Of a stretch of DNA of 11,640 nucleotides, positions 1-7,597 are shown piece after piece. The DNA comes from Deltaproteobacteria bacterium (GTDB lineage: Bacteria > Desulfobacterota > Desulfobacteria > Desulfobacterales > JAFDCJ01). The stretch is taken from positions 1 through 11,640 of the forward strand of contig JAJRVC010000394.1 in assembly GCA_024277475.1 (NCBI GenBank), read 5' to 3'. The position numbers and the translations under genes are program-made. Below the pieces are notes generated by a model, which did not search any database, was not told the origin of the DNA, and worked only from the letters and a program-made list of their open reading frames with translations. Every line of letters begins with the position of its first letter. Position 1 is the first letter of the stretch.

Positions 1-1
1 C

Positions 2-142
2 GATACATTTACAAGCCTCAAAAAAACATGTCGGAAATTGGGTGTGTCTTTTTGGCAATATCTCAAAGATCGAATCGAGAACACCGGTGATATTCCAGAT
101 CTGTCTGAGCTGGTTCGACAACAAGCTCCAAATCCAGGATAA
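2..142 (+). CDS. C-terminal end of a probable transposase (partial, enters from left edge)
   Basis: The second reading frame is open from the window edge to a TAA at 140-142 and gives 46 residues. They include TCRKLGVSFWQYLKDRI and end in DIPDLSELVRQQAPNPG. A pattern of cysteine or glutamine, K/R-x-x-G-x-S-F, Y/F-L-x-D-R, then a proline-rich P-x-L-x-x-L-V-R tail is how I remember the C-termini of IS66-type and related DDE transposases. The composition is much more protein-like than the overlapping third frame (42-239). No catalytic residue lies in the visible part, so the family is recognised only by the tail. The right-hand end of the element should lie in the AT-rich stretch that follows, but I could not find a terminal inverted repeat because the left end is outside the window. 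It could instead be another protein with a similar tail. Confidence 0.5.
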   Translation, partial: DTFTSLKKTCRKLGVSFWQYLKDRIENTGDIPDLSELVRQQAPNPG

Positions 143-384
143 TGTTTTCTTCCTCACATCTCAAAGTATATCCTTAAATTCACTTAAGCAGTATAGAGTA
201 GTAATGCCAGTTTTTTGCTTGACTACCATAACTGATTGAGATGTTACATGGAAACTAGGTAACTTATAGTGATAATTACATTATTTTACGATTTTAGAAA
301 TATGAAGTGTCCGTTTTTTTTGATATCCAATGTCCTATATCCACCTTGTATAGTGGGAAAAGATAAAAAATAACTTTTAAGGGC
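143..384. other. AT-rich intergenic stretch, no supported gene
   Basis: This stretch lies between the transposase-like tail and the stop codon of the leftward carrier gene. It is visibly AT-richer than the neighbouring genes and contains T-runs (around 310-320) but no hairpin followed by a T-run in either direction that I would call a terminator. It probably contains the right end of the insertion element to which the fragment at 2-142 belongs and the 3' untranslated region of the leftward operon. I see no tRNA, no promoter that stands out and no coding frame with protein-like content. Confidence 0.4.
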
Positions 385-1773
385 TTAACCTCCGGACAAC
401 CGACGGTGCTCCCGGATTACCACGAATGCAAAGGCAATCCAGATAAAAACCAGCGACACGTTCAGGATAAAAAAAGATTGCGTCGAAAGGGCGAAAAGCT
501 GGACGCCGACCAGGACCGTGAGGGCCGCAATCCCGTCGCCGATGCGAACGAAGAGTGAATCGATGGTCGGTTTGCCCTTGTATTTCATCTCCGCGGAAGC
601 GGGCAGCCACAGGACGTTGCGTGCCGTGTTGTTGATGGAGTAGTCTGTCGAGTTTTCTATGATTTTCATGACTTTGACAATGGCCAAGATCGGTACAAAG
701 GCCATGGCGCTGTACGAGATCAGAGCAACCACGGGCATCGTGAGTAAAATCACACCGAACCCCCCGAATTTGAGAAGTCGCGAGGCCACGAAGGCCTGGA
801 GAAGAAGTGCGAAAATATTCACCCAGAAGTAAAAGTCACCGTAAAAAGCTGTAGTTCCGTTGCGGGTCAACACCAGCAGCGTCTCGGAATTCGAGACACC
901 CGCTTTGAGTGCATCTTCTTTCAGGAATTCCTGGACCACCCGGAAGAGCAGGTTTTCACCGTTGGTATTGACCCAGCTTAAAAGCATTGTGATCAGGGCG
1001 GTAGCGATCAGAAAGCGGCTGGAGAAAATGAGGGAGATGGCACTACGTCCCGAGTCCTCAATGCCGGGATCGGGGTCTGCTTTCGTTCCAGTGGTCTGTT
1101 TTTTGCGGCTATCAACCATTTTACTGAGGGCTATGGACGCTGTCAGTGGTATCATGGCCACGATAAGGAGCCACTCAGTGCCGAAAAATCCCGAGCTTAC
1201 CAGGACCCCGGTGATCCAGGAACCGCATGCGGCTCCGGCGGTAGCTCCGATGGCAATCAGGGGAAACAGGCGATGCCCACGTTCCGGGGTGTAGAGGTCG
1301 GCGGCAAAGGCCCAAAACTGGGCGACCACAAACACGCCGAACATGCCGACCCAGAGGTAGAATGCGACGCCTGTGTACGGAAGGTTTTCGATAAAAAGAC
1401 CGGGCTGAATCGCCCAGAAGACAGCCAGATTCGATATACAGAAAATCGTGGAGCGGGTGACAAGGTCACTGCGCCGATATTGACCGGAGAGCCGGCCGTA
1501 GAACCACACGACAGGGATGAGCAGAAGGCTTTGCCCGAAGCTTGAGTAAGCCTTGACTTCCATTTTGGAAAGTCCGGTGATATCGGAAACGGCAATCCAT
1601 CCCTCCCGCAGAGGCTTGATGAAGTAGTAGGCGCACAAAATGAGAAAGACGTTGACGAACATCAGAAGGGCGGCGGAGCCTTCCCCGGCCTGTACATCCG
1701 TAAAAAGACAAAGGAATCTATCCAGTTTAGAAGGCTTCAAAAGGTGGCGGATCCTTTCATTGTCCCAAAGCAT
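385..1773 (-). CDS. NTP/NDP exchange (ADP/ATP translocase) family-like membrane carrier
   Basis: Polytopic inner-membrane protein of 462 residues from the ATG at 1773. A TTG start at 1812 would add 13 residues; neither start has a good ribosome site, and both overlap the upstream gene (17 or 56 bases), which suggests coupled translation. I count about 11-12 hydrophobic segments. Counting from the TTG start, they begin near residue 48, and a charged cytoplasmic loop lies near 231-258. The first membrane segment runs into YYFIKPLREG (62-71), matching the K-P-x-R-E signature I associate with bacterial relatives of the nucleotide translocase (TLC/NTT) family. The conserved late block ENSTDYSINNTARNVLWLP, then KYKGKPTIDSLFVRIGD (386-426), is the strongest family mark. 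Classical members exchange ATP for ADP across the inner membrane, but substrates of the free-living bacterial members are mostly untested. It is the last gene of a three-gene leftward run after an exported ATP-grasp protein and a wall-binding hydrolase, so nucleotide supply to the periplasm is a possible role (inference). It could also be a general MFS-type carrier. Confidence 0.8.
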   Translation of the reverse strand: MLWDNERIRHLLKPSKLDRFLCLFTDVQAGEGSAALLMFVNVFLILCAYYFIKPLREGWIAVSDITGLSKMEVKAYSSFGQSLLLIPVVWFYGRLSGQYRRSDLVTRSTIFCISNLAVFWAIQPGLFIENLPYTGVAFYLWVGMFGVFVVAQFWAFAADLYTPERGHRLFPLIAIGATAGAACGSWITGVLVSSGFFGTEWLLIVAMIPLTASIALSKMVDSRKKQTTGTKADPDPGIEDSGRSAISLIFSSRFLIATALITMLLSWVNTNGENLLFRVVQEFLKEDALKAGVSNSETLLVLTRNGTTAFYGDFYFWVNIFALLLQAFVASRLLKFGGFGVILLTMPVVALISYSAMAFVPILAIVKVMKIIENSTDYSINNTARNVLWLPASAEMKYKGKPTIDSLFVRIGDGIAALTVLVGVQLFALSTQSFFILNVSLVFIWIAFAFVVIREHRRLSGG

Positions 1774-3334
1774 GATCAAGTTGTGGAGGATCAGGCGCCG
1801 GTAGATTTTCAACAGCTATTTTCAGTTGCTCCAGAAATTTTTCAGAAATTTTCCCGTCCACTTTAAGGTGCTGTTTTTTTTGAAATGCCTCAATTGCCTT
1901 TGTCGTTTTGGGTCCCAATTTCCCATCGATTTTGCCGACAGTGTAGCCCAGTTCAAAAAGGGCTGCCTGGGTGTTCACAATTTGCAGGTGTTCCTGCTGC
2001 TCTTCGGCGAAGCCGATCAGATTGCGGCCAAAGCTCAACTCCGGTGATGGCTGCCCCGGCGTCGTCGGTTGCGGTGGATGGTCCGCCTCGATCATTCGGT
2101 GTATATACGTCGCCAAGGTCTGATGATCTACTGCGGCGTTTTTGTAAAGTACATTTGAAATTAAAGTCGCCAGGTAGTATAAACGGCCGACACCGGCGGG
2201 GGTTTCAACGATGGCTACCGAATTCATATAATTTTTGACATTGCCCTGGTATTTTTTGCATTTAAACCCCGGCTCGGCTTTGCAGCTGTATAATGAACCT
2301 GATTTGAAATAAACCGCCGAATCATCCAGGGCGGGTGATGAGGCGTATCGGATACGGCGTTCGGTCACATACAGCAGGCGTTTGATTTCCCGACTGGAAA
2401 AGATATCCACCAGCCGCCCCTGCTCCATCAACAAGAGCAATCGCATAAGCTCCCGGGCCGTGCCGTAACTGTTATAGCCGGTGGGTACCTGTTGTTTGCC
2501 GTAGCGGGTAAAGAAGCTGCCCTGTCGAAAGGACTGCAAGTCCAGACCATTGCGGGTGAATGGGACAAGAAATGTTTGCTCGTAGAGTTCACGCAACTGT
2601 TTGCGGGCGGTTTCTTTGAATAACCGGTCGGCCTCGTCATTTGAAACGGGATAATCTCTGCCGAAATATTTCAGCAGCATGGCGTTTTTCATTACCATTG
2701 AGGCGGCGGCGTTGGAACTGATAGAGAGGGTCCAGTCCAGATATTCCCAGAGGGACCCCCGATCCCCCTCCTGTAATCGCCTTAAATCAAGGGCTCCGGT
2801 AGCGGGATTCCAGATGCGGACTTCGTGATGGTCCTTTTGGATGAATTCGTCCGCAGTGATAATAGTTTCGCGCAGCACTCGTTTACGGGCCCCGATGTCA
2901 TCCGGGTAAATGTCGGCCAACGCCTGAAACAGCGCCACAGCGGCCGCGATTTTTCCGACACTGCCGACGTTTTGCCTGAAATCGGCGCGGTGTGCGGCAT
3001 ACCGCGGATGGTCAATGTCTGAAAGATCGAAAACAGCGATTCCATAGCGGTCTGCGTTATCCCCTAAAAGCCGGACAACGCGAGCGGTGAATTCCTGATC
3101 GGGTTCCGGCAGCTGTAAATCCGGGTGATCCAACAGTCGCAACTCCACCAGATTTGCGGGTAGCAGGGCACCGGGGGGCTGCCGACGGCCGCGCATTTTA
3201 CCCAAAACAGCTAAACGGGCTGCTTCAATACGTCGAATCCCCGTTTCAGGATAGGCATCCAGGGGATAGGCACCGCACAGGCTGGGGATGGACAATAGCA
3301 GCACAACATAGAAAAAGGATAGATAGCGTTTCAT
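1757..3334 (-). CDS. Exported serine hydrolase (beta-lactamase/DD-peptidase fold) with C-terminal peptidoglycan-binding domain
   Basis: 525 residues from the ATG at 3334, chosen because MKRYLSFFYVVLLLSIPSLC is a textbook Sec signal peptide with cleavage near CGA-YP. An in-frame ATG at 3436 would add 34 basic residues before it and overlap the upstream gene by 23 bases; it has a slightly better ribosome-site match (GGTGA), so it cannot be excluded. The catalytic fold shows the three classical motifs: SVGK (S125 nucleophile, K128), SSN at 206-208 and KSG at 344-346. These are the SxxK, SxN and K-T/S-G boxes of penicillin-recognising enzymes. A pair of cysteines flanks the region after KSG (SCKAEPGFKCKKY), fitting an oxidising periplasm. 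Residues about 451-506 form a PG_binding_1 repeat (QAALFELGYTVGKIDGKLGP). Likely a periplasmic wall-anchored DD-carboxypeptidase, endopeptidase or lactamase-like hydrolase; the exact substrate is not readable. It sits between the exported dikinase-like gene and the nucleotide-carrier-like gene. Confidence 0.85.
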   Translation of the reverse strand: MKRYLSFFYVVLLLSIPSLCGAYPLDAYPETGIRRIEAARLAVLGKMRGRRQPPGALLPANLVELRLLDHPDLQLPEPDQEFTARVVRLLGDNADRYGIAVFDLSDIDHPRYAAHRADFRQNVGSVGKIAAAVALFQALADIYPDDIGARKRVLRETIITADEFIQKDHHEVRIWNPATGALDLRRLQEGDRGSLWEYLDWTLSISSNAAASMVMKNAMLLKYFGRDYPVSNDEADRLFKETARKQLRELYEQTFLVPFTRNGLDLQSFRQGSFFTRYGKQQVPTGYNSYGTARELMRLLLLMEQGRLVDIFSSREIKRLLYVTERRIRYASSPALDDSAVYFKSGSLYSCKAEPGFKCKKYQGNVKNYMNSVAIVETPAGVGRLYYLATLISNVLYKNAAVDHQTLATYIHRMIEADHPPQPTTPGQPSPELSFGRNLIGFAEEQQEHLQIVNTQAALFELGYTVGKIDGKLGPKTTKAIEAFQKKQHLKVDGKISEKFLEQLKIAVENLPAPDPPQLDHALGQ

Positions 3335-3413
3335 TTTTTGTAACCGTTGAACCCGTGATCGCCTGCCATCTTTTTTCAGCAAACCTTCCACAGTCCCCCG
3401 GCGTAAAAATAAT

Positions 3414-6335
3414 TTAGCGCTTATAGGGCCGTTCATCCAATTTCACCGTTTGATTGAGTTGGGACATCATTTCTTTATCCAGGTCGATTAAATATTCATT
3501 GCTGCGGGCCTGGGCACTTTCGAGAAAGGGACGAATTTGAAAGAGCTGCAGCTTGCCTTTGACAAAACCGAACTCGATGTCGGCCGGAGCCGGGTTTCCG
3601 CCGGCATCCAAAATAGGGGGATACCGCTGCGGCAAGTCCTGTGCCAGGCTGACGAGTTGCTCGATTTCGGCCGGGGTGAGCACGGTTCCAGCGCTATTGA
3701 CCAGCTCTTTATCCATTCCGCCGGTGGAATTGAGGACCCGGCGCCAGGGGGTCGTGGCCTGTGCCAGCATACGAACCCCACCTGTTTTTATGTTAATTCG
3801 CAAAGATTCGGCGGCTTGCCCGTCAACGGCTCCGCCGACTCCTTCATTAACCGCCACCGAAAGCCACCCTGGTTTACCGCTGTCAATGTCGCGGGTGACC
3901 ATCACACCTGACTTTTCAGACGGGATACTGCGCAGAAGCAGTACAGAGGAATAGACATGTTGGGGGCGGTCCATATGTGACTGGCGCCAGGCGAAGGCAC
4001 GCTTGCTGAAAGGTGATGCCCATACCAGGGGGATAGCTGCCAGAACATTCTCAAAACCCACCCTGTTCGGGATCGTCCTGTTTAACCCGGCACCGGTAAA
4101 TCCAGGTAGATCCTCTACATTGGTATCACTGCGCACGAATACACCATAGGTTCCATCCGGGCCGAATACTGAATCCATCGCTGCCGCCAGACGTCGCCGA
4201 AAATCATCGCCGGGATCGGCATTCAGGATATATTTTTCCAGTTGTTTGCGCAGGGATTCCATTTTTTCCGCACGCTTGGCGGAGCCGGACGGCAGGGTTT
4301 GTATTGCGGCATATTCAGCTTCCATCCACTCAAAGATAGTCTGTCCGCCGGTCCCGGCAGGCTGATCCAACAGGTTGCGAAAAACACCGAAGGGGATCGC
4401 CAGACCATTTGCCACCGCTTCGGGATAATGGTGGTACAATTCGCCCAGGTTAGCGGCCTTGGGACCGACAATACGTCCTGAGTCTGTGGCCCGCAACCGG
4501 CTCAAGGGGATAAAGTCACGTGTTTTCAGGTCCAATTTTTGCAGATCAGGACGAATGAGATTTTGCGAAGAGCTGGTTTGCTCAAAGATTTGATCCAACT
4601 GCCCCTTATCCAGCATAAGCTTGACGGATCCGGCCGGACTTGCGGCCAGAATGATTTTCTGTCCCTGATAGACCGCCAGTTCGGGGATTAAGCTCTCATC
4701 GACGGTGACATTGGGAATACCCAGATTGCGCGCAAGCAGCTGCACGTGGGATAACGGGTTACCCTCGCCGGCCGTCAGAATGCCGGCCACCGGTGGCAAT
4801 GCCGCAATCGTTTCCGGTAACAAATAGATGCCCTGGGGGTCAAAGGCATCATGCGGATCTGTGGGTTTCAAACGAAGTCTACCTCGTGCCAGACCGGGAT
4901 TGAGGCTGCGCAGTCCGGCACCGACGTCCCGGCCGAAAAGCTCGTGGCGCAGTCCCACAAGTTGATTGGCGTCGCGCAACAGGCTGTCCAATATGTTGGT
5001 GTAGAAAAACAGGGGGCTACCCCTTAAGGCATCCTGGATGACACGGTCGGCCAGGGGTTCGATTTCAGCCAGTTTTCGCTTACTTTCATCAAAATGGAAG
5101 CGAAGCCACTGGGTGCACCAGCCCGGTACCCGGGCCAGGTAATCAAGTGCGGCCTTGTAGTTTTTAAGAGATATTGTTTCGCCTTCGAATTTGGCGAATA
5201 CAGCCTGCAAATCCTGCAGTTGAACAGCCGATATGAGACCGGCACCATAAATGGCAAAACTGCTGTCTTTAAGCCACTGCAGACGTTCACGACGGGAAGC
5301 GGCCTGCAACCGCCCGATCAGGGTCCTGCCCGTAGCGTACTGTTCGATCTCCATTGCCAGGCTGGTGTCCACTGCGGCCAGACGAAGTCCGGCACTCCGG
5401 ATTTGTAAAAGCCGCTGTCGAATTTTCGCCATTATCCGGCATGTTGTGGCAAACCGGATGGCGGGATCTCTGGTTGTTTTCAATGCCTTGACAGCCGTCC
5501 CGACTTCCCCGGCAAGTTCGGGATGGCCGTTGAGTTTTTTTTTAAATTCCTTCAAACGCCCGGCTGCTGACTGGGATACAAACACATTATCAATTTCAAC
5601 CGCCAGCCGCTCGTATTCTGCAGCAAGTTCAGGATCCCGAACGCCTGCAGCATAGTCCCGTACACGCTTAGCATCTTCGCGATCCGGTTGATTGTGAATT
5701 TTGGCACGCAGTGGCAAAAACTTCTTGTCTTTTTCGGAAAGCGCCAGCGAATGTTGACGAACTTTCGCAACGCTGGCAGTTTCAACTCCATGTTCCAAAA
5801 GGCTCGCACCAATTCTGAGGGGAACGAATCCACGTGAACTCCAGACGTCTTTACCTGCAAGACCCAGTAATAGCTCTCGGGCCACCGCAGTTTCATTTTC
5901 AGCCTGAACAGCCCCACGATAATAGCGTGCCTTATGAAAGATCCATCCATCGTCGGCGGCAATCAAAAACTTTTCAATCAAGATCTGATTGTAAAGATCG
6001 GAATAGCCCGGTGCACCTGTTACCTGGTCAACATCGAGGGCGGCAAGGACGTTGCCGATATAATATCCGCCGGCGCGTAAACGCTTTACCTGATCGGACC
6101 ATTCGCCGTGTTGTATGCCTCCGCCATGGTTGGTGCAGGCATAAGGCTTGGGGGGCAGGATACTACCATCGTTACAAAACCAGCGAATACGGGCAAAAGG
6201 TCCCCTGGGATTGGTTTTCATCTCTTCAACCCACTGGCGTAAAGTTTCCCGAGGGGGTAATTCCGTGGCTGTCAGAAAGGTGGCGGTCAATACTGATAAA
6301 AATAAAACTATGGCTGTGATGCGGATGGCTTTCAT
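3414..6335 (-). CDS. Exported phosphohistidine/ATP-grasp protein, PEP-synthase/glucan water dikinase-like
   Basis: 973 residues, ATG at 6335. The N-terminus MKAIRITAIVLFLSVLTATF is a Sec signal with cleavage near residue 23-24. Residues about 25-480 form a family-specific region I do not recognise: an early block has C54 and C67 and a glycine-rich HGGGIQHGEW (70-79), followed by mostly helical, charged sequence. Residues about 500-574 are a PEP-utilising swivelling domain with the phosphohistidine candidate H530 in LSHVQLLARN. Residues about 605-940 are a PPDK_N-type ATP-grasp domain: VGPKAANLGEL (623-633, K626), RSDTNVEDLPGFTGAGL (735-751), IEFGF with E921, and LFQIRP (931-936). There is no PEP/pyruvate TIM barrel. 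Swivel-before-ATP order and the LSHV...ARN and RSDxNxEDL...GAGL motifs resemble plant glucan water dikinases more than PpsA. Such enzymes pass the beta-phosphate of ATP through the histidine to an acceptor. Export makes the ATP source a puzzle; the third gene of the run may supply it (inference). The acceptor is unknown. Confidence 0.85.
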   Translation of the reverse strand: MKAIRITAIVLFLSVLTATFLTATELPPRETLRQWVEEMKTNPRGPFARIRWFCNDGSILPPKPYACTNHGGGIQHGEWSDQVKRLRAGGYYIGNVLAALDVDQVTGAPGYSDLYNQILIEKFLIAADDGWIFHKARYYRGAVQAENETAVARELLLGLAGKDVWSSRGFVPLRIGASLLEHGVETASVAKVRQHSLALSEKDKKFLPLRAKIHNQPDREDAKRVRDYAAGVRDPELAAEYERLAVEIDNVFVSQSAAGRLKEFKKKLNGHPELAGEVGTAVKALKTTRDPAIRFATTCRIMAKIRQRLLQIRSAGLRLAAVDTSLAMEIEQYATGRTLIGRLQAASRRERLQWLKDSSFAIYGAGLISAVQLQDLQAVFAKFEGETISLKNYKAALDYLARVPGWCTQWLRFHFDESKRKLAEIEPLADRVIQDALRGSPLFFYTNILDSLLRDANQLVGLRHELFGRDVGAGLRSLNPGLARGRLRLKPTDPHDAFDPQGIYLLPETIAALPPVAGILTAGEGNPLSHVQLLARNLGIPNVTVDESLIPELAVYQGQKIILAASPAGSVKLMLDKGQLDQIFEQTSSSQNLIRPDLQKLDLKTRDFIPLSRLRATDSGRIVGPKAANLGELYHHYPEAVANGLAIPFGVFRNLLDQPAGTGGQTIFEWMEAEYAAIQTLPSGSAKRAEKMESLRKQLEKYILNADPGDDFRRRLAAAMDSVFGPDGTYGVFVRSDTNVEDLPGFTGAGLNRTIPNRVGFENVLAAIPLVWASPFSKRAFAWRQSHMDRPQHVYSSVLLLRSIPSEKSGVMVTRDIDSGKPGWLSVAVNEGVGGAVDGQAAESLRINIKTGGVRMLAQATTPWRRVLNSTGGMDKELVNSAGTVLTPAEIEQLVSLAQDLPQRYPPILDAGGNPAPADIEFGFVKGKLQLFQIRPFLESAQARSNEYLIDLDKEMMSQLNQTVKLDERPYKR

Positions 6336-6384
6336 TAGGCATACCCCACATGAAACTACATATAGTTGGAACAGCGAACCGCAG

Positions 6385-6412
6385 AATGTCGAATATCGAA
6401 TGTCGAAGGAAG
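6385..6412. repeat. Heptad repeat AATGTCG/AATATCG in the divergent promoter region
   Basis: Four consecutive seven-base units, AATGTCG, AATATCG, AATGTCG and AAGGAAG, lie 50-80 bases upstream of the leftward operon start. The exact 7-base period is direct observation. Similar degenerate heptads with other cores occur at 9344-9372, 10024-10057 and 10114-10169 in this window. I recall such AATATCGAATGTCG-type dispersed repeats from intergenic regions of delta-proteobacterial genomes, which I cannot check here. Their position overlaps where the operon's promoter would be expected. Confidence 0.6.
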
Positions 6413-6607
6413 GAAACGCTTCGCTAAATCTTTCTTTTTTGTGCTTTTATTGCTTTCGCCTGCCCCGTAACACCGGAAGAATGATACTGGAGAGTTTTCG
6501 TGATTATTTTTTTCCGGTTTATCCAAATTGGAGGGCATCAGAATCAAGTGGACTCAAAGTTAAGCCACCTGCTAAGTGATGTCAAGATTCGTAATAATAT
6601 TTGTGTA

Positions 6608-6650
6608 TTGAATTTTCCACTTGATTTTATGTTTTATTAGGGGTTACAAT
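6608..6650 (+). promoter_or_regulatory. Candidate sigma-70 promoter(s) for the serine hydrolase gene at 6660
   Basis: Two overlapping candidate pairs can be read. One is TTGAAT (6608-6613) with TTTTAT (6632-6637), 18-base spacer. The other is TTGATT (6621-6626) with TACAAT (6645-6650), also an 18-base spacer. The first would leave a leader of about 15 bases and the second would make the message nearly leaderless. The region is AT-rich, so chance matches are likely; only the location just before the gene supports the call. Confidence 0.3.
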
Positions 6651-6659
6651 GTAGCATTT

Positions 6660-7559
6660 ATGAAAAAAATCAATGGAATCATACGACTTTCTATTATTCT
6701 ATCCCTGATTATTGCTGGCCCGGTTTATGCGTACAGGCTGCCGGGGGACCTGTCTGAAACCTGCGATCCGGTCTTACAAAAAGGCTTGGAACAGTCTCTG
6801 GTCTCCCTGAATCTTAAGAATGCCACCACTCATAAAGCCCTGAGTGTCGTACTGGTGGACATCACCGACCCATCAGCGCCCCGGATGGCCAACGTTAACC
6901 CCAACGAAATGATGTATGCCGCCAGTTTGCCCAAAATTGCCATCCTGTTGGGGGCTTTTGACCGCATCTCAAAAGGCCAAATGACCCTGGATGCAAAAAC
7001 CGAGAAAAAGCTGATTCGTATGATTCGAAACTCATCGAATCAGGCGGCCACTGAAATCCTGAACAAGGTCGGCAAAGCTTACCTGGCCGATCTGCTGCAA
7101 TCGTCCCGCTATCGACTCTATGACCCCAAAAAGAACGGCGGCCTGTGGGTCGGCAAAGAATACAGCAAAACCGGCGCCTGGAAGCGGGATCCCATCAACA
7201 ACCTTTCCCATGGCGCCACAGCCCTTCAGGTGGCCCGTTTTTATTACATGCTTCAAACCGGCCGGCTGGTTTCCCCTGAACGCAGCCGCCAGATGAAATC
7301 GATCCTCGCAAACCCGGCCATCAAACACAAATTTGTTAAAGGACTGAATTCAATTCATCCGGAATCCCGTATTTATCGAAAATCCGGAACCTGGAAACAG
7401 TATCATGCCGATAGCGCCATCATCGAGCATGACGGCCGTCGCTATATTGCTGTAGCTCTGGCTAAAAGTCGCCGGGGCGGCAAATGGCTCAGCGATCTGA
7501 TCGTGGCAATGGACGATCTTATTTTTAAATCCGCACCGTCAGGCCTTTCCAATCATTAA
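6660..7559 (+). CDS. Exported serine hydrolase, class A beta-lactamase-like fold
   Basis: 299 residues from the ATG at 6660, chosen because MKKINGIIRLSIILSLIIAG is a Sec signal peptide with cleavage after VYA (residue 24). A TTG at 6621 would put 13 unlikely residues before it. The three active-site boxes of the penicillin-recognising fold are present: SLPK (S89 nucleophile, K92), SSN (125-127) and KSG (241-243). The length fits a single beta-lactamase2-type domain with no added domain. The omega-loop glutamate of true class A lactamases is not obvious, so a DD-carboxypeptidase or other wall hydrolase is more likely than antibiotic resistance. It is divergent from the leftward operon, which encodes a larger protein with the same three boxes plus a peptidoglycan-binding domain, so both may act on the same wall substrate (inference). 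No strong ribosome site is visible; a GGGG lies about 15 bases upstream. Confidence 0.8.
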   Translation: MKKINGIIRLSIILSLIIAGPVYAYRLPGDLSETCDPVLQKGLEQSLVSLNLKNATTHKALSVVLVDITDPSAPRMANVNPNEMMYAASLPKIAILLGAFDRISKGQMTLDAKTEKKLIRMIRNSSNQAATEILNKVGKAYLADLLQSSRYRLYDPKKNGGLWVGKEYSKTGAWKRDPINNLSHGATALQVARFYYMLQTGRLVSPERSRQMKSILANPAIKHKFVKGLNSIHPESRIYRKSGTWKQYHADSAIIEHDGRRYIAVALAKSRRGGKWLSDLIVAMDDLIFKSAPSGLSNH

Positions 7560-7597
7560 TTCCACTATAAGACTTTTCATTTGAGTAAAGATCAAAT

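Noticed and set aside
42..239. Plus-strand 65-residue frame starting with GTG
   Set aside because: It overlaps the more protein-like frame ending at 142, has no ribosome site, and its second half is translated AT-rich intergenic sequence.
3537..3954. Plus-strand open frames opposite the dikinase-like gene (also 5094-5655 and 5834-6319)
   Set aside because: They lie antisense to a gene with clear domains and show no motifs or ribosome sites; they reflect the codon bias of the real frame.
3414..6335. Ordinary PEP synthase or pyruvate phosphate dikinase
   Set aside because: Domain order is reversed, the PEP-binding TIM barrel is missing, and the protein has a signal peptide.
6660..7559. Antibiotic-resistance beta-lactamase
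   Set aside because: The SSN and KSG boxes are present but no clear omega-loop glutamate is seen, and the context is wall metabolism, not a resistance cassette.
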